64,000 nucleotides of DNA from Clostridium tunisiense TJ (GCF_000300195.1 NZ_AMQH01000005.1:298729-362728), one strand, 5' to 3'. Positions 53,597 to 63,396 are shown, numbered from the stretch's first letter. The notes: generated by a model not told the origin, from the letters alone. A program made the numbers and translations.

Positions 53597-53824
53597 TGAA
53601 AAGTTGATTAAATAACCTTGTTGATTATGGGTGGATGTAGGTAATTTAAATTATCTACATTCTTTTTGTTATGTAGGAAATTCAACTTCAGTTTTTTTAT
53701 TGAGGTTTTACTAATTTCAAGGTATATAAACATATGTTTTTCAAAAAAAATAAGTGTCTGTTTATTCATTTTTTTAGTACAAGTTCTATATATATAAGGT
53801 ATGAGGTTTTTGGGGGGATAATAT

Positions 53825-54814
53825 ATGTGGAATTTTATACTTTTAATAGCAGTAAACATAGGGCTTATTTTGTTTTTTTGTCACATGTTTTCTAATAGTG
53901 TGGAAAATTTAGGGGAAAGATTAAACTTAGGAGATGGGGTTGTAGGAAGCCTTTTGTCTGCAGTTGGGACAGCCCTTCCAGAGACTATGATACCTATCAT
54001 TGCAGTATTAAGTAATAAACCATCGGGAAATGGGATAAGTACAGGTGCCATTTTAGGAGCTCCCTTTATGTTATCAACCTTAGGTTTTTTAGTTACAGGA
54101 CTTGCAGTGTTTTTTTACTCTTTTATTAACAAAAGAACTATAAAAATAAATGCGGATAAAGAAATATTTTCAAGAGATTTTTCTTTTTTTATAGTTGCCT
54201 ATTTAGCGACAATCTTAATTTCAATTACAAAAAATAGATCAATTTTTTATTCTGGAGCTATGTTTTTGATACTATTATATTTTATTTACATAGTAAAGAC
54301 TCTTAAACATCAAGGAGTTAAGGAGGCAGGGACTCCTACACTTATGTTAGGTAGATTTATCAGAAATAACGGGATTATAGCAATTATACTTCAATTGATA
54401 CTATCTCTTATAGGTATAGTATTAGCTAGTGAAGAGTTTGTGGATAATATTAACAGAATATCAAGCACTTTGGGGATAGCTTCCTTTATTTTATCCATGA
54501 TAATATCACCAATAGTAACGGAATTGCCAGAGAAGTTTAATTCTATAATGTGGATAAGAAGTAGAAAAGACAATTTAGCTCTTGGAAATATTACTGGGGC
54601 AATGGTGTTTCAAAGTACTATACCAGTTGCTTTTGGTCTTGCAGCAACGAATTGGACTCTAAATATTACTTCTCTTTTTATAATGACTCTTACTCTAATT
54701 TCAGCTTTGATACAAAATCTATACTTGGAGATGAAAGAAACTATTAGTCCTTTTATGCTTATGTTAAGTGGATTACTATATGGTATTTTTATTTATTTTA
54801 TTATTGTACCTTAG
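53825..54814 (+). CDS. CaCA-type cation exchanger
   Basis: 329 residues with about ten transmembrane helices in two halves. The alpha-1 repeat reads GSLLSAVGTALPETMIP near 43-59 and the inverted alpha-2 repeat SMIISPIVTELPEKF near 224-238, the hallmark pair of Ca2+/cation antiporters, each with the conserved Pro-Glu. These exchange Ca2+ (or other cations) for Na+ or H+. The ion is not evident. GGGGGGA site before the ATG. Single gene. Confidence 0.85.
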   Translation: MWNFILLIAVNIGLILFFCHMFSNSVENLGERLNLGDGVVGSLLSAVGTALPETMIPIIAVLSNKPSGNGISTGAILGAPFMLSTLGFLVTGLAVFFYSFINKRTIKINADKEIFSRDFSFFIVAYLATILISITKNRSIFYSGAMFLILLYFIYIVKTLKHQGVKEAGTPTLMLGRFIRNNGIIAIILQLILSLIGIVLASEEFVDNINRISSTLGIASFILSMIISPIVTELPEKFNSIMWIRSRKDNLALGNITGAMVFQSTIPVAFGLAATNWTLNITSLFIMTLTLISALIQNLYLEMKETISPFMLMLSGLLYGIFIYFIIVP

Positions 54815-54842
54815 AACAATTTTAGCTTGTTTATTATTTAAT

Positions 54843-54882
54843 AATTCCCTCCTGAAGAGCTAGGAGGGAATTTGTTTTTCTT
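54843..54882. terminator. Terminator between exchanger and hom
   Basis: AATTCCCTCCT (54843-54853) pairs with AGGAGGGAATT (54862-54872), followed by TGTTTTTC; also positioned to end the convergent hom transcript. Confidence 0.85.
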
Positions 54883-54914
54883 CGTAATTTAGGTTATAAC
54901 CTCATAATACTAAG

Positions 54915-56165
54915 TTATGCTTTGATTTCAATATCTTCCTCAAGCCTTACATAGCAGCTGCTTTTATACATGAATTTTAGGTGCTGAATATTTTCTTCTA
55001 ATTCTATTAAAGAAAGTTTCTCTGTAAAAAGGACTATATCTTTATCGTAACTTAAGACTTTTTTAATCCAAGATTTTTCCTCTAAGGCTTTTACAAGGGT
55101 GCCTTTGTAATTATAATTATATGGAGAAAGTCTCACATAATACTTTGAAGCTACATGTTGGATAGTTACTGTAGAGTCTAATCTTTTAGATAAAAGATTA
55201 TCATGTTTATAGGTTTCCCCTAGGATATCTATGACATCACATATTATTGCATTTGCAGTAGGATTTTTACCGGCTCCTTCCCCTACAAATTGAAGCTCTC
55301 CCACAATGTTTCCAGTTACAGATATAAGGTTACAAGCATTTTTAATTTTGGAGAGTGATGAGTCGTTTTTCATTAAAACAGGTTCTACAGAAGCTGATAC
55401 TCTATTATTAGAATTAATAGCCTTTCCTAAGAGTTTAACTGTGCAATCCATTGTTTTAAATATAGACATATCAAAAGAGGTTACATAATCTATTCCTCGA
55501 CAAGTAATCATTTCCTCTGATACTTGTTTTTTAAAGGCTATGGATGAAAGTATTGCAAGCTTTCTTCTCACGTCATAGCCTTTTATATCATCACTAGGAT
55601 CTGTCTCTGCGTAGCCTAACTGTTGTGCCAAAGTTAAAGCCCCTTCAAAGGTTAAGTCATTATCATTCATTTGTGTTAAGATGAAATTACTTGTACCATT
55701 GAGAATTCCTTTCACTTCTTTCATTTCATTAAAGGCAGAGTGGTGTTTTAAAGGTTTAATAATTGGAATTCCACCACCTACACTAGCTTCGAAGAAAAAT
55801 CCTTTATGATTTTTTTCAGCTAAGGCTAATAAGCTTTTAAGATGCTTTGCTACCACAGCTTTATTTGCTGTGACTACATGTTTACCTCTTTCTAAGCTTT
55901 CTACTAAAAAAGTATAGGCTGGGTTAAAACCACTGATAGCTTCAATTATAATGTCTATTTGAGGGTTATTTACAACCTCTCGAAAGTTATCAGTAAAAAG
56001 TTCTTTAGGAACTTTAGAATTTCTTTTTTTACTTAAATCTTTTATTAAAATTTTACTAATAACAACCTCTTCATCGGTATGATTTTTAAGAGCCTTGTAA
56101 TTTGTAATTAATTCATAAACTCCAGAACCAACAGTTCCAAAGCCTAGTAGACCAATATTTATCAT
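54915..56165 (-). CDS. hom: Homoserine dehydrogenase
   Basis: 416 residues. N-terminal Rossmann motif GFGTVGSGV, substrate-binding segment VGGGIPIIKPL near 141 and GILNGTSNFILTQM near 165, and EGAGKNPTANAI near 300 are all conserved. It reduces aspartate semialdehyde to homoserine, the branch point to methionine and threonine. The C-terminal 70 residues form an ACT-like regulatory region. Third gene of a SAM-I riboswitch operon after metY and metA, so its supply follows methionine demand. GAAAGGAG before ATG. Confidence 0.95.
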   Translation of the reverse strand: MINIGLLGFGTVGSGVYELITNYKALKNHTDEEVVISKILIKDLSKKRNSKVPKELFTDNFREVVNNPQIDIIIEAISGFNPAYTFLVESLERGKHVVTANKAVVAKHLKSLLALAEKNHKGFFFEASVGGGIPIIKPLKHHSAFNEMKEVKGILNGTSNFILTQMNDNDLTFEGALTLAQQLGYAETDPSDDIKGYDVRRKLAILSSIAFKKQVSEEMITCRGIDYVTSFDMSIFKTMDCTVKLLGKAINSNNRVSASVEPVLMKNDSSLSKIKNACNLISVTGNIVGELQFVGEGAGKNPTANAIICDVIDILGETYKHDNLLSKRLDSTVTIQHVASKYYVRLSPYNYNYKGTLVKALEEKSWIKKVLSYDKDIVLFTEKLSLIELEENIQHLKFMYKSSCYVRLEEDIEIKA

Positions 56166-56182
56166 AAAAAAACTCCTTTCTA

Positions 56183-57058
56183 TTATAGTTTGCTAATGAC
56201 CTTAAGCCAATTTTTAAAAAATAGCAGAGAATCCTCCATCCAGCTATAGTAGGGAAGAAGATTGCTTGAATAGTTTTTAGGAAATACAGGGTCTAAGCCT
56301 TTGGAAATATCCCTTTTATATTCTTTTACTAGGGTTTTCGGTTGGTATTCCCAATGACCAGTTAAAAAGATTTGTTTATAATCTAAGGAGGCTATACAGT
56401 GAGCTCCAGTTTCTTTAGAAGAAATTAGAACTTGAAGCCTTTCAATATTTTCTATACAATAACTATCTGTTAAAAAGTATCTTGAATGGGGAATCCATAG
56501 ATTTTTTTTAAAGTCCTTTAATAATAAGTTCTGCTTCCTTTCAACATAACTGGGATAAACCCCAAAAATTTTTTTGCTTACTAACTTTTTAGGTAAATCA
56601 TAATGATAGTATAGACCAGCAATAGATGCCCAGCATATGTGAATAGTAGATTTAACCTTAGTCTTTGAAAATTCCATTATGTCTTTTAGTTCAGCCCAAT
56701 AATCTATATCTGTGAAGTCGATTTTTTCTAAAGGGGCACCAGTTATAATTAATCCATCATAGCTGAGATGTTTAATGTGAGAAAAAGTGCTATAAACATT
56801 ACATAAATAATCTATAGATGTATTCTTAGTCTTATGAGTTTCAGGGTATAAAAAGGTTACCTCAACAAAAAAGTATGGGCTATCTAAAAGTTTTAATATT
56901 TGTAACTCTGTCTCTATTTTATTAGGCATGAGATTTAAAATAGCTATTTTCAAAGTGTTTCTAGGATGTTTTTTTAAATCCTTCTTATATAACAAGCTTA
57001 TATTTTCTTTTGTTAGTGATTCACACGAAAGCAAAGTATTATCCAGTATAATTGGCAC
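56183..57058 (-). CDS. metA: Homoserine O-acetyltransferase, MetA type
   Basis: 291 residues, MetA/HTS fold. Catalytic triad Cys142 (HICWASIA), His235 and Glu237 (GHWEY) sit at the same numbers as in characterised MetA proteins. Residue 111 is Glu (ITGAPLE); in the family Glu111 selects acetyl-CoA and Gly111 succinyl-CoA, so O-acetylhomoserine is the predicted product, matching the sulfhydrylase next door. The usual CWGA after the nucleophile reads CWAS, a mild deviation. GTG start, sharing one base with the metY stop (TAGTG), after AAGGAGG: coupled translation. Confidence 0.92.
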   Translation of the reverse strand: MPIILDNTLLSCESLTKENISLLYKKDLKKHPRNTLKIAILNLMPNKIETELQILKLLDSPYFFVEVTFLYPETHKTKNTSIDYLCNVYSTFSHIKHLSYDGLIITGAPLEKIDFTDIDYWAELKDIMEFSKTKVKSTIHICWASIAGLYYHYDLPKKLVSKKIFGVYPSYVERKQNLLLKDFKKNLWIPHSRYFLTDSYCIENIERLQVLISSKETGAHCIASLDYKQIFLTGHWEYQPKTLVKEYKRDISKGLDPVFPKNYSSNLLPYYSWMEDSLLFFKNWLKVISKL

Positions 57059-58347
57059 TATATTTCCTCCTTAAGGGAATCTAAGCCTTGAACAAAGTCA
57101 TTTATTATATCTTCAATGTGCTCAATACCAACAGACACTCTTATTAAATCACCATGCACTCCTGAAGCAGCAAGTTCCTCATCACTTAGTTGCCTATGGG
57201 TAGTGCTGGCAGGATGAATTACAGAGGTTCGAACATCACCAAGATGTACCACCAAGGAGGCTAGTTTTAGGTTTTCAATAAGTTTCTTTGCAGCAGCTCT
57301 TCCTCCCTCTACACCAAAGGTAACAATACCACTTCCACCTAAGGGAAGATATTTTTCTGAAAGCTCAAAGCTTGGATGCCCCTCTAATTTTGGATAGTTC
57401 ACCCAACTAACCTTAGGGTGAGTAGATAAAAACTTTGAAAGATTTAGAGCATTGCTACTGTGTCTTTCCATTCTAAGAGTAAGAGAGTCTAAGCCTAAAT
57501 TTAACAAAAAACCATTAAAAGGACTTAATGCAGGTCCTAAGTCACGAAGAAGATGAACTCTTGCCTTAGTTATATAAGCTAGATTTTTAAATTCTTTTAT
57601 ATAGGAAAGCCCATGATAGCTTGGATCTGGCTCGGTAAGTTCTGGGAACTTACCATTGCACCAATTGAAATTTCCTCCATCTACAATTACTCCGCCAATA
57701 CTAGTGCCATGGCCATCAATATATTTTGTCGCTGAATGAACAATGATGTTTGCACCATGCTCAAAGGGATTACAAAGAACAGGAGTTGGAAAGGTGTTAT
57801 CAACTATTAATGGGATTCCTAAAGTCTTTGAGATATAGGAAAACTTTTCAAAATCTAATAACTTTAAACTAGGATTACTAATAGTTTCAGCAAAAATAGC
57901 CTTGGTATTTTCTTTAGCATAAGATAAAATTTCGCTTGCTGGCAGGTCTGGATTTACAAAGGATACCTCAACTCCAAATTTTTTTAGGGAAGAAGAGAAT
58001 AGGGTAAAGGTTCCGCCGTAAAGAGTGGAAGCAGCTAATATATTGTCACCTGAACTGCAAATATTAAGGATAGATAGCAAGGTAGCAGACTGACCTGAAG
58101 CTGTTGCTAAAGCACCAACGCCTTTTTCTAGTGCAGCAACCTTTGATTCAAAGGCTTCTACTGTTGGATTACTGATTCTTGAATACATATGACCAGAAGT
58201 TTTCAAATCAAAAAGTTCTGCCAAATGATCTGGATTATCATATTTATAAGTTGTACTTTGAACTATAGCAGGTATTCTTGGTTCACCAACCTTTGGGTTA
58301 TACCCTCCTTGAACACATATAGTTTCTTTTCTCCATGAATTAATCAT
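57058..58347 (-). CDS. metY: O-acetylhomoserine sulfhydrylase
   Basis: 429 residues, Cys/Met metabolism PLP enzyme. PLP lysine is Lys208 in HSATKYIDGHG; SRISNPTVEAFE near 56-67 and the C-terminal SVGIEHIEDII are typical. It combines O-acetylhomoserine with sulfide to give homocysteine. First gene of the operon, downstream of the SAM-I riboswitch. ATG after AAAGGAGG. Length is characteristic of MetY rather than the shorter cystathionine gamma-synthases. Confidence 0.95.
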   Translation of the reverse strand: MINSWRKETICVQGGYNPKVGEPRIPAIVQSTTYKYDNPDHLAELFDLKTSGHMYSRISNPTVEAFESKVAALEKGVGALATASGQSATLLSILNICSSGDNILAASTLYGGTFTLFSSSLKKFGVEVSFVNPDLPASEILSYAKENTKAIFAETISNPSLKLLDFEKFSYISKTLGIPLIVDNTFPTPVLCNPFEHGANIIVHSATKYIDGHGTSIGGVIVDGGNFNWCNGKFPELTEPDPSYHGLSYIKEFKNLAYITKARVHLLRDLGPALSPFNGFLLNLGLDSLTLRMERHSSNALNLSKFLSTHPKVSWVNYPKLEGHPSFELSEKYLPLGGSGIVTFGVEGGRAAAKKLIENLKLASLVVHLGDVRTSVIHPASTTHRQLSDEELAASGVHGDLIRVSVGIEHIEDIINDFVQGLDSLKEEI

Positions 58348-58502
58348 TTATAAATCCTCCTTTAATAATAATTTTTTATACTCGTAAAAGAGTTAAATGG
58401 AAGCAACACCAAGCGATAGATTGCAATTAAATTACTTCCACTTTGAGTAGCTTAAGGCATCTTCAAAATAAGAAAAACTTTTATCTTGAAGGCCATAAAA
58501 AT

Positions 58503-58537
58503 AAAAAAACCACTTCTTAAACATAAGAAGTGGTTTT
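58503..58537 (-). terminator. SAM-I riboswitch terminator
   Basis: Fourteen-base perfect arms (58506-58519 and 58524-58537) with an AACA loop; the A-run at 58503-58509 gives the U-tract on the minus strand, before metY. Confidence 0.93.
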
Positions 58538-58564
58538 AATTTACAAAAAATCCTTAAAACACAG

Positions 58565-58676
58565 TTCTTATCTCTCAGCCTTTAGGCTGCAGGAATTAGC
58601 ACATTTCCATATAAGTTAAATATATGGTTGTTGCCGGGTTTCATAGGGCCAGTCCCTCCACCACTCTAAATAAGAA
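58565..58676 (-). promoter_or_regulatory. SAM-I (S-box) riboswitch
   Basis: On the minus strand P1 (TTCTTAT/ATAAGAA) encloses the invariant core AGAGTGGTGGAGGGACTGGC, the k-turn and GAAACCCGGCAAC segment, TGCTAATTCCTGCAG and GAGAGATAAG. S-adenosylmethionine binding promotes the downstream terminator, switching off metY-metA-hom. Confidence 0.97.
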
Positions 58677-58903
58677 TGACTATATTAAATTTTAATGGTA
58701 GTTAAATTATGATATTTTTAGTGATTTGTGAAACATAGCTATTTTCAAAAATCAAAAAGTATTATTTTACTATACCAATCGCAATGATCCAAAGAAGTTC
58801 AATTGATTTAATAAGGTATTTTTTCCTTTTGATTAACAAATACCACTCAAAGAAAAAATAAACATATTAACAAATTTAAGAGATGAGTATTATTGAATAA
58901 AAT

Positions 58904-59066
58904 AAAAAACCTTCTCAACGTAGTTAAGAAGGTTTATATTTTTAAAAATATAAGCAAAGTCCCTCTTATCGTTGTTAGCTGAACCACCTTACTTTTGTAG
59001 GTTGGTATAGGGTCAACGAGCTAACTCTCTACCCTAACTCATAATAAGTACTTAATTTTATTTATT
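58904..59066 (-). ncRNA. Unidentified structured RNA with pseudoknot, own promoter and terminator
   Basis: Minus-strand helix 1 pairs 59008-59013 with 59031-59036. The loop of that helix (59019-59025) is complementary over 7 bases to 58974-58980, giving an H-type pseudoknot. Between them 58984-59005 is a 9-position stem with an AAAA loop. A perfect A/T palindrome (58934-58953) and a terminator (58907-58935, U-tract at 58904-58909) end it. It lies upstream of the SAM-I riboswitch and could be a second metabolite sensor or a small RNA. No known class was recognised. Confidence 0.6.
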
Positions 59067-59072
59067 ATTATA

Positions 59073-59101
59073 AGAATATCATGGTAAATAATTCATGTCA
59101 A
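59073..59101 (-). promoter_or_regulatory. Promoter of the pseudoknotted RNA
   Basis: On the minus strand TTGACA (59101-59096), 17-bp spacer, TATTCT (59078-59073). The -35 is a perfect consensus. It lies just past the end of the ferritin gene, so the RNA need not be part of the ferritin transcript. Confidence 0.65.
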
Positions 59102-59130
59102 TACTAATTTTGTGATTGTATTGAAAAGTA

Positions 59131-59640
59131 TTACGGAGCTACAGGTGGTACAAAAGTCCTTGTAGCAAGTTCTGCATCTAAAGTATAAAGAGCGTGAGGA
59201 TCATTTTCGATTCTTTGAAGCTTTTTAATTATATTGCCAACTGTAGACATTTCTTCCACTTGCTCATCAATAAACCACTTTAAAAAGCTGATAGTTGCAT
59301 GTTCCCTTTCTTCTGTAGCAATATCCATTAGATTATAGATTCTATCGGTTACAGACTTCTCATGTTCTAAGGTCACATTGAAAGAATCTAAGATTGAGTC
59401 ATACTCGTTTCTAGGTTCACCAATAGCTTCAAAATTGATTCTTCCATCCATTTCTTTTATAAAATTGAAAAATTTCATAGCATGGAATTTTTCTTCCTCT
59501 GCCTGAACTGTAAAAAAGTTAGTAAATCCGTCTAAATCTTGAGATGCACAGTAGCCTGCTAGAGCTAAGTAAACATGAGATGAATAAAATTCATAGTTCA
59601 TTTGTTTGTTAAGTTCGTTGAATAATCTTTCACTTATCAT
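59131..59640 (-). CDS. ftnA: Ferritin (FtnA-type)
   Basis: 169 residues, non-haem ferritin. Ferroxidase ligands Glu17, Glu49/Glu50 and His53 (QAEEEKFHAMKF) are at their usual numbers, and later Glu and Gln ligands fall in HEKSVTDRIYNL and WFIDEQVEE. It stores iron as a 24-subunit shell and protects from oxidative stress. AGGAGG before ATG at 59640. Monocistronic, followed by an independent RNA. Confidence 0.95.
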   Translation of the reverse strand: MISERLFNELNKQMNYEFYSSHVYLALAGYCASQDLDGFTNFFTVQAEEEKFHAMKFFNFIKEMDGRINFEAIGEPRNEYDSILDSFNVTLEHEKSVTDRIYNLMDIATEEREHATISFLKWFIDEQVEEMSTVGNIIKKLQRIENDPHALYTLDAELATRTFVPPVAP

Positions 59641-60136
59641 TATGTAATCCTCCTATATATTTAATTAATTTATAATTTATATATGTAGAAATAACTCAAT
59701 TATTTTACAAAGCAAGTTATCTCTTTTAAAGTAAAGTAGAAAAAAATAAAAGTTTTAGGTTTTGTGTAAGTTTTATAGGTTAACATTTATAATTTTTAAC
59801 TATAGTATATACATTAAAATCACATATAAACAAAATAATAAATAGTTCAGTATTTTATAATACGTAGTCTTATCTAGTGAAAACTTACCTTATGCATTGC
59901 TAAAAGTACTAGAAAAAATTAAATAAGTTTATGAAGATTTTAAGTATTAATTTTGGATTCTCTACAATAAAGAAAATATATAAATGTAAAGTTATTTTAG
60001 TCTTGTGATTATCATAAATTGACTTATTATAGTTATATATCACATAACTACAATATAGTATTTACTATATGATACCATATAATTAAATTTTTTCAAGTAA
60101 TAGCTATTATTGTTTACTTATTGTTATTTCCTATAT
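59641..60136. other. AT-rich intergenic region upstream of ferritin
   Basis: About 500 bases with no gene recognised. The stretch near 60028-60075 has repeated ATATCACATAACTACAATAT-like palindromic pieces, possibly a regulatory site for ferritin, without a known consensus. Confidence 0.4.
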
Positions 60137-60182
60137 AAAAAATCAGAATTAACAAGAGCGATATCTTATTAATCCTGATTTT
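60137..60182 (-). terminator. Terminator of bioY
   Basis: AAAATCAG (60139-60146) pairs with CTGATTTT (60175-60182) with further pairing inside (ATTAA/TTAAT); the A-run at 60137-60142 is the U-tract on the minus strand. Confidence 0.7.
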
Positions 60183-60246
60183 AAATATAAGAGTGAAATT
60201 GCTAGTCAACTTTATGTTGTAAAATTTTATCTTTTATAAAAATGTG

Positions 60247-60801
60247 TTATATAGTAGAAGAAGTTCGAGAAATTCTTCTTATCAATTGTTTGCCAAGAGC
60301 CACTGAAATAATTGCTTTTACAGCATCTCCAGGAATAAACGGTATACAAGCCATCTTTAAGGCCCCATAAAAGGTTATGCTTTTTCCCATATAAGAAGTA
60401 AAGATAAAGTAAAAATAAGGTACTCCAATGATATACATTAATAAACTGCCTACTATTACAGCAATAATAAGATTACTATAAGATTTATGTTTTTCAGTTA
60501 TTTTACCCACAATATAGGCTACTAATATAAAGGATAATAAGAAACCAAAGGTTGGATGAAATATTGAATCGAAGCCACCACTTCCTCCAGAGAAAATAGG
60601 TAGTCCAATTAATCCAAGAAGTACATATGTAATTTGAGATAAGGCACCAACTTTACTTCCTAAGATAATTCCAGATAGTATAACCATAAGGCTTTGCAAG
60701 GTTATAGGTACAGGTCCTATTGGGATAGAAATGTAAGAACTAACTGCAGTTAATGCAGCAAATAATCCAGCTAAAATTAAATCACGAGTTGAGAGTTTCA
60801 T
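60247..60801 (-). CDS. bioY: Biotin transporter BioY (ECF S component)
   Basis: 184 residues with six hydrophobic helices. Family motifs GPVPITLQSLMVILSGIILG near 28-46 and FPTFGF/ G-S-G-G-FDS near 72-90, plus PFIPGDAVKAIISVALG at the C-terminus are diagnostic of BioY. It binds biotin in the membrane and uses a general ECF energising module (EcfAA'T) encoded elsewhere. The start codon at 60801 follows GAAGG. A BirA operator lies about 135 bp upstream. Confidence 0.95.
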   Translation of the reverse strand: MKLSTRDLILAGLFAALTAVSSYISIPIGPVPITLQSLMVILSGIILGSKVGALSQITYVLLGLIGLPIFSGGSGGFDSIFHPTFGFLLSFILVAYIVGKITEKHKSYSNLIIAVIVGSLLMYIIGVPYFYFIFTSYMGKSITFYGALKMACIPFIPGDAVKAIISVALGKQLIRRISRTSSTI

Positions 60802-60934
60802 TTAAATACCTTCTTTCAATAATTATTCTTGTAATAAATAAACTAAAAATCATAGTAATAAAAATATATAATGGCAAAAGCACACTGAAATTATATATTT
60901 AAAACCAAGGAAAGGTTTTAAGTAACAATAAGAT

Positions 60935-60982
60935 TAATATCATTGTAAACTTAGTTAATACAATAAGTTTACAATGATATTA
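60935..60982. promoter_or_regulatory. BirA (biotin repressor) operator
   Basis: Perfect 18-base arms TAATATCATTGTAAACTT (60935-60952) and its complement (60965-60982) with a 12-base spacer. The core TTGTAAAC-N16-GTTTACAA (60943-60950, 60967-60974) matches the BirA operator pattern. Located upstream of bioY; it would repress biotin uptake when biotin is plentiful. Confidence 0.88.
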
Positions 60983-61254
60983 GCATAGGTGATAAAAAAA
61001 GTCAAAGGTTATAAAATTTATTTAATAGAGGCAGTGTTGTACTATAAAAGTATAGATAATAAGATCTATTTTAGAGGTAATAGCCTTATTAAGGGCATAT
61101 ATGAAAAAAATACTAACAAAAAAGTACAAAATTCGACTAAAATCCTATTAATATATAATTTCTTCTTACGATAAATATATAAAGCAAATTACTTTTGGTT
61201 TACAGGTAATTAGTTCTTATATATGATAGAAAACTTTCTAAGGGGGAAGTAAAG

Positions 61255-63267
61255 ATGAAAAAGGAAAAAAATAATAGTAAGCTTGGTGTTAAATCCGTTC
61301 GCGTCAAGCTTATTAGTAGCTTTTTAGCTATTTGCTTAATTCCATTAATTGCGCTTGGTATTTTTACCTATGCTCAATCCTACTCTATTCTAAGTAAAAA
61401 GTTGGAGGTAACCAGTGCACAAACATTGGGAGAAATTGATCGAGGCTTATCAAATTATTTTTCAGCTATGTCTAATCCATTAGATATTTTAGCAATTAAC
61501 TATAATTTTACTAACTATAATACTGCACCAGACTCGGATAAGTATATTAATCTTTTTCTAGAAGATACTCAAATTTCAGATTCTAATATCACCACCGTAT
61601 TTTATGGAACTGAAACTGGAAATCTTTTTCTTTATCCAAAAGCTGAATTACCAGCTGGATTTGATGCAAGAACAACTGATTGGTATAAAGCATCTGCTAG
61701 TAAAAAGGATGAAGTTACCATAAGCCCACCTTATTTAGACAAAGCTACAAAGACTTATATAGTAACCTTATCTAAAGCTGTGGAAGTTGAGGGTAAAATA
61801 GTTGGAGTAGTTGGTATGGATATTTCGCTTCAAAAGTTATCAGAAGGTTTAGCAGCTATGAAAGTTGGGGATCAAGGGTACGTAGCTGTAAGTGATGATA
61901 AGGGGATTATGATATCACATCCTAAAAAAGAATACATTGGAACAGATATAATGAAAAAACAGAGTTTTTGGGGTGAAATGGAAGCAAATCCAAGTGGGTT
62001 TGCAAGGTATGAACTTGACGGGGTAAGAAAATTTGCGGTTTACAAGACTAGTGAGTTTACAGGATGGAAAATGGTTGCTACCCTAAGTGAGAGTGAACTT
62101 TCAGCAGATACAAATAAAATTTTATTTGCAATTACTATTGCTGTATTAATAGTAGGTGTTCTAGTAATAGTATTATCAGTATTTTTAAGTAATGGTATAG
62201 CTGGAAATGTGAAAAAGATACAAGCAGTAATTGAAAAGGCATCTAGTGGAGATTTAACTGTAAGTGTAGATATTAAATCAAAAGATGAATTTAATATTCT
62301 AGGAAAAGCTTTTAACAAAATGATAGAAAATATATCGTCTCTTATGAAGAATGTAGGAACCTCTTCAAAAGATGTATTAGAAACAGCAAGTAACTTAGCA
62401 GCTATGTCAGAACAAACTACAGCAGCGGTTCATCAGGTAGCTCAAGCTATGGATGAAATAACTATAGGGGCAACAAAACAAGCTGAAAGCACACTTCAGG
62501 GTGCAACGGATATGGAGGATTTATCTACCAAACTTGATATAATATCTGAATCTACAAAAAACATGGGACAAATATCTTCAGATACCGAAAAGTTAAGTAG
62601 TACTGGACTTACTATGGTTGAGGAGCTAATGGATATATCAAGTGGAACAAAAACTTCTGCTTTAGAGGTAGGGAAGTTAGTAAATGATGTTAATAATAGT
62701 ATGGTAGAAATAACGGCTATATCTGATGTTATATCTGGAATTACAGAACAAACAAATTTACTATCCTTAAATGCATCCATAGAAGCTGCAAGAGCGGGAG
62801 AGTCTGGAAGAGGTTTTGCTGTAGTGGCAGATGAGATAAGGAAGCTAGCAGAGCAGTCTAAAAATTCTACTGAAGAGATAAAACACATAATTAACGAAAT
62901 CCAACATAAATCTATAGCTGCTGTTAAAGCTATGAATGAAAATGAAATTGCAGTTAATAATCAAACAGAAGTAGTAAATAAGACTAAGGAAATATTTGAT
63001 AATATTATTAATGGCATTTTTGCACTAACAGATAAGGTTGGGGAAGTTCAGAAATTTATAGAGGACATACAAGATAAGAAAGAAAATGTAGTTGGTCAAA
63101 TAGAAAACATTTCTTCTATATCGGAGGAAACTGCCTCGGCAACTGAAGAGGTTTCAGCTTCAACAGAGGAAATCACAGCTACGATGAATGACTTTACTCA
63201 ATATGCTCAGGACTTACAAGAATTATCAGAGAAACTAGAACAAGAAATCAATAATTTTAAAATTTAA
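61255..63267 (+). CDS. Methyl-accepting chemotaxis protein with dCache sensor (paralogue)
   Basis: 670 residues. TM1 about 18-38, double-Cache domain about 42-285 ([53 protein letters not shown]), TM2 about 290-310, HAMP, then the signalling domain with tip [20 protein letters not shown] near 500. Very similar to the receptor at 49715, including the [20 protein letters not shown] opening of the sensor, so a gene duplication with divergence in the ligand pocket. AAGGGGG before ATG. Its last 48 codons and terminator are repeated immediately downstream. Confidence 0.94.
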   Translation: MKKEKNNSKLGVKSVRVKLISSFLAICLIPLIALGIFTYAQSYSILSKKLEVTSAQTLGEIDRGLSNYFSAMSNPLDILAINYNFTNYNTAPDSDKYINLFLEDTQISDSNITTVFYGTETGNLFLYPKAELPAGFDARTTDWYKASASKKDEVTISPPYLDKATKTYIVTLSKAVEVEGKIVGVVGMDISLQKLSEGLAAMKVGDQGYVAVSDDKGIMISHPKKEYIGTDIMKKQSFWGEMEANPSGFARYELDGVRKFAVYKTSEFTGWKMVATLSESELSADTNKILFAITIAVLIVGVLVIVLSVFLSNGIAGNVKKIQAVIEKASSGDLTVSVDIKSKDEFNILGKAFNKMIENISSLMKNVGTSSKDVLETASNLAAMSEQTTAAVHQVAQAMDEITIGATKQAESTLQGATDMEDLSTKLDIISESTKNMGQISSDTEKLSSTGLTMVEELMDISSGTKTSALEVGKLVNDVNNSMVEITAISDVISGITEQTNLLSLNASIEAARAGESGRGFAVVADEIRKLAEQSKNSTEEIKHIINEIQHKSIAAVKAMNENEIAVNNQTEVVNKTKEIFDNIINGIFALTDKVGEVQKFIEDIQDKKENVVGQIENISSISEETASATEEVSASTEEITATMNDFTQYAQDLQELSEKLEQEINNFKI

Positions 63268-63307
63268 TAAAAATAACCATGAGACTTGTCTCATGGTTAT
63301 TTTTATT
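63266..63307 (+). terminator. Terminator of the second dCache receptor (copy 1)
   Basis: Twenty-base perfect arms (63266-63285 and 63288-63307) with a TT loop, overlapping the stop codon; T-run within the right arm. Confidence 0.9.
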
Positions 63308-63396
63308 AAATTAATGAAGGATATACAAACTTATCCTAGCGTATCAATATTTAAAATAATAAGGAATTCATAGGTATTTAAAGAAATCTATGAATC

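Noticed and set aside
58904..59066. Pseudoknotted RNA as a T-box, lysine, THF or second SAM riboswitch
   Set aside because: Lacks the T-box antiterminator consensus and the conserved cores of those classes that I can recall.
60989..61174. 61-codon GTG frame between the BirA operator and the chemoreceptor
   Set aside because: No ribosome site, no recognisable domain, very basic and Tyr/Lys/Asn-rich as expected from translated AT-rich DNA.
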